Shown: positions 44,313 to 51,897 of the stretch, piece by piece
How the letters are laid out: every line of letters starts with the position of its first letter
Position numbering within the stretch: the stretch's first letter is position 1
From: Candidatus Kaiserbacteria bacterium
GTDB lineage: Bacteria > Patescibacteriota > Minisyncoccia > Phycocordibacterales > Phycocordibacteraceae
Direction of reading: 5' to 3'
DNA: 57,115 nt
Assembly (NCBI GenBank): GCA_016194455.1
Contig: JACQBN010000010.1
Coordinates: 1 to 57,115, forward strand
Program-made: the position numbers and the translations under genes
The notes under the pieces: model-generated
The model's database searches: none
What the model saw: only the letters and a program-made list of their open reading frames with translations
What the model was told of the DNA's origin: nothing

Positions 44313-46475
44313 ATGTCGGGGACGGCGAAGCAAATCGCACGATGGACAGCACTCGGGGCGCTCTTCCTCATACCACTTACGCCGCTTATCGTTGCGAACG
44401 GTTTCTTCTTCCCGTTCATCACCGCGAAGGCCTTCTACTTCCGCAGTCTGGTGGAGATCACGGTTTGCGCCTGGGCCGTGCTTGCGCTGCTGGATACAGA
44501 ATATCGCCCGCGCTTCTCGTGGGTTGGCGCGGCGGTGCTCGCGTTCGTGCTCTGGATGTTCGTTGCGGATGCCTTCGCGATCAATGCCTTCAAGGCCTTT
44601 TGGAGCAACTTGGAGCGCATGGAGGGATGGGTGCTGCTCATCCATCTTCTCGGATTCTTCTTCGCGGCTTCTGCGGTGCTGCGTACGGAGCGAAAATGGC
44701 GCGGCTGGTTCCTCACCTCGCTCGCCGTCTCCCTCGTCGTCTCTGCCCACGCACTGCTGCAGCTTAGCGGCGCGCTCTCGATCCACCAGGGTTCCATTCG
44801 CATCGACGCGTCTTTCGGTAACTCGGCGTATCTGGCAATCTATCTCCTCTTTAACGTCTTTATCGCGCTCTGGCTCGCGTTTGGCGAAAAGCGCATCTGG
44901 CTGAGGTGGGGCCTCATTGCACTCGCTGCGCTTGAAGCCGTATTCATCTTCTTCACCGAGACGCGCGGTACGGTGCTCGGGCTCGTGGGCGCTCTCCTGC
45001 TCGCCGCGCTCCTCACCGCGGTCACGGGAGGGAGGCGCGCCCGCCGCCTCGCGGCGGGCGCGTTCGTACTTATCCTCGTGCTTGCGGGAGGCTTCTTCTT
45101 GGCGCGCAACTCAAGCTTCGTCCAAAATAATTCCAGCTTACAACGTATTGCCTCCGTCTCGCTCGCGGACGGCCAGACGCGCTTCACCATTTGGCACATG
45201 GCATGGGAGGGGTTCCTCGAGAGCCCGGTGGTCGGCTGGGGGCAGGAGGGCTTCAACTACGTTTTCAATAAGTTCTACGAGTCCTCGCTCTACACGCAGG
45301 AGCCGTGGTTTGATCGCGCGCATAACGCATTCCTTGATTGGCTCACCGCCGGCGGAGCGCCTGCGTTCCTGCTCTACCTCTCGCTCTTCATTACCGCGCT
45401 TATCGCGCTCTGGCGGAGCTCAACGCTCGCGCGCGCCGAACGCGTCCTGCTCACCGCCGCGCTCGCGGGCTACGCCTGCCACAATCTCTTCGTTTTTGAT
45501 AATCTCTATTCGTACGTCTACTTCTTCGCGATACTTGCGCTCATCGATGCGCAACTATCGCGCCCGATCCAGACGTTTGAGTCGGCGCCTGCACTCACCG
45601 GTGAGCGCGGCCTCACCTACGCGCTCCCGCTCGCGAGCGTAGCGGCACTCATACTCATCTGGTTCGTGAACGTGCCGGGGCTCCGCGTAGGGACTGAACT
45701 CATCACTGCGCTCTCGCCCTCGCCCTCGGGTCTCTCGGCGAACCTTGCGACTTTTGAAGATCTTGCGGCGCATCCCGCTTTCGCCGCGCAGGAGGTGCGC
45801 GAGCAGATCGTCTCCTTCGCAAATATGCTTGCGCAGAACCCGAATGTCCCCGCGGACCAGAAGCAATCGTTCGCCACGCTCGCCGTTGCAGAAATCAGCA
45901 AGGAGGTCGCGGCGCATCCGCGTGACGCGCGCGCGCGACTCGAGCTCGTCTTCGCGTATCGCACCCTCGGTGATACACCCGGCGCTCTTAAGGAGCTCCA
46001 AGCAGCTGCGCTACTCTCGCCGGGCAAGGAGGATATTTATGTCCAACAGGGGGTCGCCGAGTGGGACGCGGGCGATGTCAAAGCGGCACAAGCCGCGTTC
46101 AGTAAAGCGTATACGCTCGGGCCACAGTTTAGCGATCTGGCCGCCGCCGCCGCCGCTGGCGACTTCGTGGCGGGCGATGCGGCTGCGGGCGATGCGCTCC
46201 TCATCAAGGCTTTCGGGACTACGGTGGCGGACAGCGACATCCTCGCCTCCGCTTATTACCGTACCAAGGCCTGGGGGCGACTGATCGCGCTCTGGCAGAT
46301 GCGCGCGAGTAAACCCGGCGCGAGCGCGCAGACGCTCTTTGGGCTCGCGGCCGCCTACTACGCCGCGGGAGAGAAAGCACAGGCGATCGCCGCTATCCAA
46401 CACGCGATTGAAGTCTATCCGCAGGCCGCCTCTGCGGGCGCCGCGGCGATAGCACAGATCAAGGCGGGGCAATGA
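44313..46475 (+). CDS. O-antigen ligase/polymerase (Wzy/WaaL) with TPR tail
   Basis: 720 residues. About 11-12 membrane helices; the Wzy_C signature lies in FTIWHMAWEGFLESPVVGWGQEGFNY and RAHNAFLDWLTAGG, with the conserved Arg/His in the large external loop. From about residue 500 comes a soluble helical region with TPR-like units (LELVFAYRTLGDTPGALKEL; GVAEWDAGDVKAAQAAFSKAY; GLAAAYYAAGEKAQAIAAI). It polymerises the repeat unit or attaches it to an acceptor. ATGA overlap with murB. Confidence 0.92.
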   Translation: MSGTAKQIARWTALGALFLIPLTPLIVANGFFFPFITAKAFYFRSLVEITVCAWAVLALLDTEYRPRFSWVGAAVLAFVLWMFVADAFAINAFKAFWSNLERMEGWVLLIHLLGFFFAASAVLRTERKWRGWFLTSLAVSLVVSAHALLQLSGALSIHQGSIRIDASFGNSAYLAIYLLFNVFIALWLAFGEKRIWLRWGLIALAALEAVFIFFTETRGTVLGLVGALLLAALLTAVTGGRRARRLAAGAFVLILVLAGGFFLARNSSFVQNNSSLQRIASVSLADGQTRFTIWHMAWEGFLESPVVGWGQEGFNYVFNKFYESSLYTQEPWFDRAHNAFLDWLTAGGAPAFLLYLSLFITALIALWRSSTLARAERVLLTAALAGYACHNLFVFDNLYSYVYFFAILALIDAQLSRPIQTFESAPALTGERGLTYALPLASVAALILIWFVNVPGLRVGTELITALSPSPSGLSANLATFEDLAAHPAFAAQEVREQIVSFANMLAQNPNVPADQKQSFATLAVAEISKEVAAHPRDARARLELVFAYRTLGDTPGALKELQAAALLSPGKEDIYVQQGVAEWDAGDVKAAQAAFSKAYTLGPQFSDLAAAAAAGDFVAGDAAAGDALLIKAFGTTVADSDILASAYYRTKAWGRLIALWQMRASKPGASAQTLFGLAAAYYAAGEKAQAIAAIQHAIEVYPQAASAGAAAIAQIKAGQ

Positions 46476-47494
46476 ACATCCGCGAGCACACCAGACTCGC
46501 GCCGTTCACGACGTTTCGAGTGGGCGGAGAAGCGCAACTTTTTACAGCCTGCGAGACCGAGGAGGAGGTGAGTGCCGCGGTCGCGCATGCGCGCGACCGC
46601 GGCGTTCCGTTTCTGCCGTTTGGATCAGGATCAAACATTCTTGTACCGGACGAAGGCGTTTCTGGTTTGGCTGCGAAGATAGAAATAAACAGAATCTCAT
46701 TTGAAGAAAGGGGAGATACGGTAGACGTCAGCGCGGGCGCTGGAGTCGTGTGGGACGCGTTGGTACAAGAAGCCGCCGCGCGCAATCTCTGGGGTATAGA
46801 AAATCTCGCGGGCATCCCGGGCACGGTCGGCGGCGCCCCAATCCAGAACATCGGCGCCTATGGCGCCGAGCTTGCCGATACGTTTCTCTATGCCGATGCG
46901 ATTGACGCGGCGAGCGGCACTCGCCAATGTATCGATACACCCGCCGCACGGTTTGGCTACCGCGACAGCGTGTTCAAGAAAAATAGAAATCTCATACTTA
47001 CGCGAATCGTGCTACGGCTCTCAAGAACTCCCAAACCACACCTCGCCTACCGCGACCTCGCAGATGCGCGTGGGCGGAGCGAGCCACTCAATTCTCCCGG
47101 AGAAATTGGAGCCGCTGTGCGCCGCATCCGGAGCGCAAAGTTTCCGGATTTGGCGCAAGAAGGCACCGCCGGCTCATTCTTCAAGAATCCCGTTGTCTCG
47201 CGGGCGACTGCGGATGCTCTCGTTAAGAAATTTCCAAGCTTGCCGATCTTCCCGCGGGCGGGTGGAAGCGTGAAGCTCTCGCTCGCGTGGCTCTTGGACC
47301 ACGCGCTCGCGCTCAAGGGGTTTGCGGTCAGGCAGGCGCGACTTTTTGAACGGCAGCCGCTCGTCATCGTTGCATCTCGAGGGGCATCGGCGCACGACAT
47401 AGACGCTTGCGCGCAAGAAGTGGAGAAGCGCGTGCAAAACGCGACAGGCATCACGCTTGTGCGCGAGGTGGAAACGTTCGGCGCGCGGCGCTGA
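46472..47494 (+). CDS. murB: UDP-N-acetylmuramate dehydrogenase MurB
   Basis: 340 residues. FAD-binding NTRLAPFTTFRVGG-type start, PFLPFGSGSNILVPDEG, NLAGIPGTVGGAPIQNIGAYG and GYRDSVFKKN; the catalytic Ser is in TAGSFFKNPVVS. The last region includes a Glu in REVETFG. It makes UDP-MurNAc in peptidoglycan synthesis. It is coupled to the ligase gene by ATGA, tying wall precursor and surface glycan expression together. Confidence 0.95.
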   Translation: MNIREHTRLAPFTTFRVGGEAQLFTACETEEEVSAAVAHARDRGVPFLPFGSGSNILVPDEGVSGLAAKIEINRISFEERGDTVDVSAGAGVVWDALVQEAAARNLWGIENLAGIPGTVGGAPIQNIGAYGAELADTFLYADAIDAASGTRQCIDTPAARFGYRDSVFKKNRNLILTRIVLRLSRTPKPHLAYRDLADARGRSEPLNSPGEIGAAVRRIRSAKFPDLAQEGTAGSFFKNPVVSRATADALVKKFPSLPIFPRAGGSVKLSLAWLLDHALALKGFAVRQARLFERQPLVIVASRGASAHDIDACAQEVEKRVQNATGITLVREVETFGARR

Positions 47495-47502
47495 GGCAAA
47501 AG

Positions 47503-47511
47503 TTATCCACA
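47503..47511 (+). promoter_or_regulatory. Consensus DnaA box
   Basis: TTATCCACA, a perfect 9-mer, just after murB. A single box with no cluster nearby suggests a regulatory site rather than an origin. Confidence 0.5.
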
Positions 47512-47632
47512 CATTTTCGTTTTTCTTCGCGCAGAGAACATTTTCGCGCGATAATGACGAGCAGAAACGTTTGCGCCACGATTACTTTCGCGCAGGCGGG
47601 TCGACATACTAACCATTCACCGAACCACCACC

Positions 47633-47698
47633 ATGGCCAAGAGACGCAAGGCAAAGAAAGCGGGCAAGAAAGCGAAGCGCGCGAAGCGTCGCCGCTAG
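47633..47698 (+). CDS. Very small, highly basic peptide, 21 aa
   Basis: MAKRRKAKKAGKKAKRAKRRR, with 15 Lys/Arg in 21 residues. A terminator follows 12 nt after its stop. Likely -10 sites are GATAAT (47551-47556) or CATACT (47605-47610). The composition resembles tiny nucleic-acid-binding ribosomal peptides such as bTHX or a histone-H1-like tail; no homology claimed. Codons are regular AAG/CGC and the frame ends just before a dedicated terminator, which supports a real gene. Confidence 0.6.
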   Translation: MAKRRKAKKAGKKAKRAKRRR

Positions 47699-47710
47699 TG
47701 TGCACCACTC

Positions 47711-47740
47711 GCAAAAGGCTCCCCGAGGGGAGCCTTTTGC
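47711..47740. terminator. Bidirectional intrinsic terminator
   Basis: GCAAAAGGCTCCCC, GA, then the exact reverse complement: 14-bp stem (47711-47724 with 47727-47740) with A- and T-tracts on the two sides. Separates the basic peptide from secA. Confidence 0.9.
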
Positions 47741-47742
47741 GT

Positions 47743-47755
47743 TATAGTGCTCGCG
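47743..47755 (+). promoter_or_regulatory. -10 element of secA
   Basis: TATAGT at 47743-47748, 7 nt to the ATG at 47756; only 2 bp beyond the upstream terminator. Confidence 0.68.
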
Positions 47756-50278
47756 ATGGCCAGTTTCCTCTCGCGAATGTTTTCGCAGAACCAATCCGCC
47801 GCTTTCCTCAAGGCCGCGGCGCCCGTCGTTGCGGCTGCCAACCATCTTGCATCCGAGTTCGAAGCGCTTAAGGATGCGGAGCTCAAGGGCCGGTTCGCGG
47901 AGGTGCAAAGCCGCGCCCGCCAGGCGGGCGCGGCTCCTGAGGCCGACCTTCCGCTTATCTATGCACTCGTGCGTGAGGCAGCGCGGCGCACACTTATGCA
48001 GCGGCCTTTCGATGTCCAGCTCATCGGCGGCCTTGTGCTTTCCCGCGGCAAGATCGCCGAAATGCGCACCGGCGAGGGTAAGACCCTCGTCGCGACACTG
48101 CCCGCCTCCTCCGCCGCGCTCGCCGGGAAGGGCGTGCACATCGTCACGGTGAACGACTACCTCGCGCGCCGCGACGCCGCGTGGATGGGGCAGATCTACG
48201 ACTACCTCGGGCTCACAGTAGGAGTGGTGACCTCGACCGGTAGCTATCGCTACGATGCGTCGCATGTCGAGCGAAGCGAAGACCCCGAACGAGACAGCGA
48301 AGGCTCGTTCAGAGTTTTCTACGACTACTTGAAACCGGTGACTAAGAAAGAAGCATACGCGGCCGACATCACCTATGCGACCAACAACGAACTCGGTTTC
48401 GATTATCTGCGCGACAACACCGCATACGACGCGTCGCAGATCGTGCAGCGCGGGCATCACTACGCGATCATCGACGAAGTGGATTCCATTTTGATCGACG
48501 AGGCGCGCACGCCGCTCATCATCAGCGGCCCCGCGGGCGACTCGGGGAATCTGTATCAGCAGTTCGCCGGCATCGTCCGCAACTTCAAACGCGGCGAAGA
48601 TTACACCGTGGACGAGAAGCAAAAGGCCGTGCAGATCACCGAAGAGGGGATGCATAAGGCCGAAATCGCGCTGTCGATGGAGAATATCTATACCGAAGGG
48701 GGAATGAAATATGCCCACCATCTTGAAACTGCTGTGCGAGCCCAAGCCCTCTTCAGTAAAGACAAGGAATACGTGGTCAGAAACGGCGAAATCGTGATTG
48801 TGGACGAGTTCACCGGGCGGCTGCAGCCTGGCCGGCGCTGGAGCGAAGGGCTCCACCAAGCAATTGAGGCAAAGGAGGGCGTGGCGATCAACGCCGAGAC
48901 GCGCACCTACGCGACCGTCACCTTCCAGAATCTCTTCCGCATGTACGAGAAGCTCGCGGGCATGACGGGCACCGCGCTCTCGAGCGAGGAAGAGTTCTTC
49001 ACGGTCTACGGGCTTGAGGTCGTCGTGGTGCCAACCCACAAACCGATGGCGCGCAAGGACCACAACGATCTCATCTTCCAGAGCGCGGCAGGGAAGTATC
49101 GCGCGGTCGCTCGCGCGGTCAAGGAGCGGCAGGAGCACGGGCAGCCGGTTTTGGTGGGCACCGTCTCTATTGAGGACAACGAAACAGTGAGCCGCTATCT
49201 CAAGGACGCGGGCGTGGCGCATGAAGTGCTGAACGCGAAGAATCACGAGCGCGAAGGCGAGATCATCGCCGAGGCGGGCGCGCCCGGCAGGGTGACGGTC
49301 GCGACCAACCTCGCAGGCCGCGGCGTCGACATTAAGCTCGGTGGCGCACTCGCCTCTTCGGAGGCGCGGAGCGCGGTGATTGCGCAGGGCGGGCTCGCGG
49401 TCGTCGGCACCGAGCGACACGACGCGCGCCGCATCGACAATCAACTCCGTGGCCGCTCCGGCCGCCAGGGCGATCCGGGCGAGACGCGCTTTTATGTTTC
49501 ACTTGAGGATAAATTGATGCGCGTCTTCGCCGCGGAGACCTTGAAGAAGGTGATGGGCGGCTTCGGCATCCCCGAGGACGAACCGATCGAGAGCGGTATG
49601 ATTACTAAATCCTTAGAGACCGCGCAGGGAAGAATAGAAGGGTTCAACTTCGACTCGCGTAAGCAAGTACTCGCCTACGACGACGTGATGAACACGCAGC
49701 GCCTCGCGATTTATGCTCGTCGCCGTGCCTTATTGGTGGGCACTGACGCCGAGGTCGAGGCGCTCGTGCGCACCCTCATCGCGGCCGACGATGCGGCGAC
49801 CGCCGCATTCGAGGAAAAGAAAAAGCTCTTGGCAGAGGCGTTTACTCCGCTTCTGCGGCATTTGCTCCTGCAGATCATTGATACTTTTTGGTTGGAACAT
49901 TTGGAAACAATGGATTATCTACGGCGCTCGGTATCGCTCCGGGCGTACGGGCAGCGTGATCCACTGATCGAGTACCGCCGCGAGGGGCTCGCGCGCTTCC
50001 GCGCGCTTGAAGCGAGTATTAAGGAGGCAGTGACCCGCACGCTGCCTACCGTCGCGCTCCGGGACGACGCGCGTATTAAGGCCGAAGAAGAAAGGGCGCG
50101 TGCCGCTCTCCTTGCCGCCGCCGAGCGCGAAGGTGGCGCCTCCGGCCAGCCGATCGTCCGCGCCCACACGCCCGGCCGCAACGACCTCGTCACCATCAAG
50201 AAGGGCGAGGAAACCAAAACGCTGAAATTTAAGAAAGCCGCACCGCTTCTCGCCGAGGGGTGGATTCTTGCCTCATGA
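47756..50278 (+). CDS. secA: Preprotein translocase ATPase SecA
   Basis: 840 residues. Walker A is MRTGEGKT at 103-110; VNDYLARRDAAWMG, ELGFDYLRDN, IIDEVDSILIDEARTPLIISG, MTGTALSSEEEF, ATNLAGRGVDIKLGG and RIDNQLRGRSGRQGDPG are all intact. A ~16-residue insertion near 170-186 (HVERSEDPERDSEGS) is coded by a REP-like element. The C-terminus ends in GRNDLVTIKKGEETKTLKFKKA... without the zinc-binding CxCx8C(H/C) motif used by many SecAs for SecB or lipid contact. Confidence 0.97.
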   Translation: MASFLSRMFSQNQSAAFLKAAAPVVAAANHLASEFEALKDAELKGRFAEVQSRARQAGAAPEADLPLIYALVREAARRTLMQRPFDVQLIGGLVLSRGKIAEMRTGEGKTLVATLPASSAALAGKGVHIVTVNDYLARRDAAWMGQIYDYLGLTVGVVTSTGSYRYDASHVERSEDPERDSEGSFRVFYDYLKPVTKKEAYAADITYATNNELGFDYLRDNTAYDASQIVQRGHHYAIIDEVDSILIDEARTPLIISGPAGDSGNLYQQFAGIVRNFKRGEDYTVDEKQKAVQITEEGMHKAEIALSMENIYTEGGMKYAHHLETAVRAQALFSKDKEYVVRNGEIVIVDEFTGRLQPGRRWSEGLHQAIEAKEGVAINAETRTYATVTFQNLFRMYEKLAGMTGTALSSEEEFFTVYGLEVVVVPTHKPMARKDHNDLIFQSAAGKYRAVARAVKERQEHGQPVLVGTVSIEDNETVSRYLKDAGVAHEVLNAKNHEREGEIIAEAGAPGRVTVATNLAGRGVDIKLGGALASSEARSAVIAQGGLAVVGTERHDARRIDNQLRGRSGRQGDPGETRFYVSLEDKLMRVFAAETLKKVMGGFGIPEDEPIESGMITKSLETAQGRIEGFNFDSRKQVLAYDDVMNTQRLAIYARRRALLVGTDAEVEALVRTLIAADDAATAAFEEKKKLLAEAFTPLLRHLLLQIIDTFWLEHLETMDYLRRSVSLRAYGQRDPLIEYRREGLARFRALEASIKEAVTRTLPTVALRDDARIKAEEERARAALLAAAEREGGASGQPIVRAHTPGRNDLVTIKKGEETKTLKFKKAAPLLAEGWILAS
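48265..48312 (+). repeat. REP-like palindromic element inside secA
   Basis: TGTCGAGCGAAGCGAAGAC followed by CCCCGAACGAGACAGCGAAGG. It is the reverse-complement type of the unit at 9405 (CGAGCGAAG core). Translated in frame as VERSEDPERDSEGS, a loop other SecAs lack. Confidence 0.65.
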
Positions 50279-50295
50279 CAGACCCTGCCCCCCAA

Positions 50296-50308
50296 TATAT
50301 TTAAAGTA
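50296..50308 (+). promoter_or_regulatory. -10 element before the kinase-fold gene
   Basis: TATATT at 50296-50301, 7 nt to the ATG at 50309. Confidence 0.65.
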
Positions 50309-50881
50309 ATGGAAGTTTTTGATAAGGAAAAAATCGGAAAGTGCATCGCGTGGGGAGGGGAACACCTAGTGTATGACTACGGCGATACCCAGGTCATAAA
50401 GTTCTCGCTTTTTGATCTGCTGATCGGTCTCCGGCTCGCGCGCATAAAGACTATGCATGATCTCACAATCTGCCGCGAGTTTTTCAGCGACTACATGCTC
50501 TCCACCACGCTCGTCTCGTCGTCAGACGGCAGGCGGCTTGCCAAGCTCCAACCAAAAATAACGGGTCGAGCCATCAAGAAGAGTGATCTGCAGGATAAAA
50601 GGATCGCGCAGCAGTTTAAGGAAATAATTCGGGCGCACCAAGCCCTGGTAGCCCAGGGGTATTACGGCGTAGACCTTATTGGCGGTAGGGGAGTGCTCCT
50701 CGCTCGTCCAACCAACATCTTCCTTACCGTCACCGGCAAGCTCTATCTTATTGACACGCTCTTGCTTTCCGTCCCCGAGCTTCCGTGGCTGCAATGGCTT
50801 TTCAACATTTTTCGCGACGTCGCTATCTGGAATCAGATTCGAATCATAAAAAGTTTCTTATCGGCCTGTGAGGAAAAGTAA
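50309..50881 (+). CDS. Kinase-fold protein, possibly inactive
   Basis: 190 residues. GKCIAWGGEHLVYDYGDTQVIKFS looks like a glycine-rich loop and ATP-contact Lys. Near the end RPTNIFLTVTGKLYLIDTLLL matches the metal-binding Asn...Asp pair of APH/RIO-like kinases (xxNxxx...LIDT). The catalytic Asp expected five residues before that Asn is absent (Leu instead), so it may be a pseudokinase. Final helix region is hydrophobic. No partner evident. Confidence 0.68.
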   Translation: MEVFDKEKIGKCIAWGGEHLVYDYGDTQVIKFSLFDLLIGLRLARIKTMHDLTICREFFSDYMLSTTLVSSSDGRRLAKLQPKITGRAIKKSDLQDKRIAQQFKEIIRAHQALVAQGYYGVDLIGGRGVLLARPTNIFLTVTGKLYLIDTLLLSVPELPWLQWLFNIFRDVAIWNQIRIIKSFLSACEEK

Positions 50882-50888
50882 ATCGTGA

Positions 50889-50900
50889 TAGGGTGAGCCA
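50889..50900 (+). promoter_or_regulatory. -10 element of obgE
   Basis: TAGGGT at 50889-50894, 6 nt to the ATG at 50901. Confidence 0.5.
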
Positions 50901-51881
50901 ATGGCATTTGTTGATGAAGTGAGGATACGTGCGGCGGCGGGGAAGGGCGGCAACGGCGTCGTTCGCTGGCTGCGTAACAAAGAGACCGCGAAGGGAGGTC
51001 CCTCGGGCGGCGATGGAGGTAGGGGTGGCGACGTTGTTGTGATTGGTGTGCGCGACCTAGCGGTGCTCGCCAACTATCGCTACGAGAAGGACTTTCAAGC
51101 AGAGGACGGCCAAGACGGTGCCGGACAACTGAAGCACGGCAAGAACGGAGAACCAGTCATTTTGAAAGTACCGGTGGGCACGCTCGCGCGCGTTGTAGAA
51201 ACTGGCGAGGAGTTTGATATCCATACCGAGGGAGAGCCGGTGATTATTTTCAAAGGCGGCGGGGGCGGCAAGGGCAACGTTCATTTCAAGGGCTCCACAA
51301 ACCAGAACCCGTTCCAACAAACAGACGGCAAATCGGGAGGGGCTGGGGATATCGAATTCACGCTCAAATTGATCGCCGACGCAGGCCTCATCGGGCTCCC
51401 GAATGCTGGGAAGTCCTCACTCCTCAACGCGCTCACGAAGGCAAAGTCAAAAGTCGGCGCGTATCCCTTTACCACCCTCGAGCCGAACCTTGGCGACTTC
51501 TTCGGCCACATCCTCGCCGACATCCCTGGCCTCATCGAAGGCGCCTCGGCTGGGCGAGGGCTCGGAATAAAATTTTTAAAACACGTAGAACGAACAGGAA
51601 TTTTATTGCATCTCGTCTCGGCAGAGCAAGACGATCCTGTCGCGGCCTATAGGGAAGTGGTGGGGGAGCTCAACGCTTTCGGCCACGGCCTCGGCGATAA
51701 GCGCGAGATCGTTGTCCTCACCAAGACCGATCTCCTCTCGCCCAAGGAGGAGAAAACAAAAGCCGACGTTCTTGCCCGCGAGACCGGGCGAGAGGTACTC
51801 ACGGTTTCCGTGGAAGATCTGCAAAAGTTGAAGAGATTTTCCGACCACCTCGCAACCTTACTTCGCGCCCCCCGGGCTTAG
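50901..51881 (+). CDS. obgE: GTPase Obg
   Basis: 326 residues. The glycine-rich Obg domain occupies about 1-155 (AAAGKGGNGVVRWLRNKETAKGG; GGGGGKGNVHFKGSTNQNP), followed by the G domain: G1 GLPNAGKSSLLNAL, switch YPFTTLEPNLG, G3 DIPGLIEGAS, G4 TKTD. It lacks the C-terminal OCT domain, as in many short Obg proteins. Role: late 50S ribosome assembly and growth control. Confidence 0.96.
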   Translation: MAFVDEVRIRAAAGKGGNGVVRWLRNKETAKGGPSGGDGGRGGDVVVIGVRDLAVLANYRYEKDFQAEDGQDGAGQLKHGKNGEPVILKVPVGTLARVVETGEEFDIHTEGEPVIIFKGGGGGKGNVHFKGSTNQNPFQQTDGKSGGAGDIEFTLKLIADAGLIGLPNAGKSSLLNALTKAKSKVGAYPFTTLEPNLGDFFGHILADIPGLIEGASAGRGLGIKFLKHVERTGILLHLVSAEQDDPVAAYREVVGELNAFGHGLGDKREIVVLTKTDLLSPKEEKTKADVLARETGREVLTVSVEDLQKLKRFSDHLATLLRAPRA

Positions 51882-51884
51882 TGC

Positions 51885-51897
51885 TAGGATGGGCGCG
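51885..51897 (+). promoter_or_regulatory. -10 element of gatB
   Basis: TAGGAT at 51885-51890, 7 nt to the ATG at 51898. This decides between two nearby ATGs (51889 and 51898). Confidence 0.55.

Noticed and set aside
47503-47511. Replication origin near the DnaA box
   Set aside because: Only one perfect box; no cluster, no dnaA/dnaN neighbours and no large AT-rich unwinding element there.
47609-49444. A 611-codon open frame antisense to secA
   Set aside because: SecA on the plus strand is unambiguous; the antisense frame is low-complexity, Arg/His-rich, and a by-product of GC-rich codon use.
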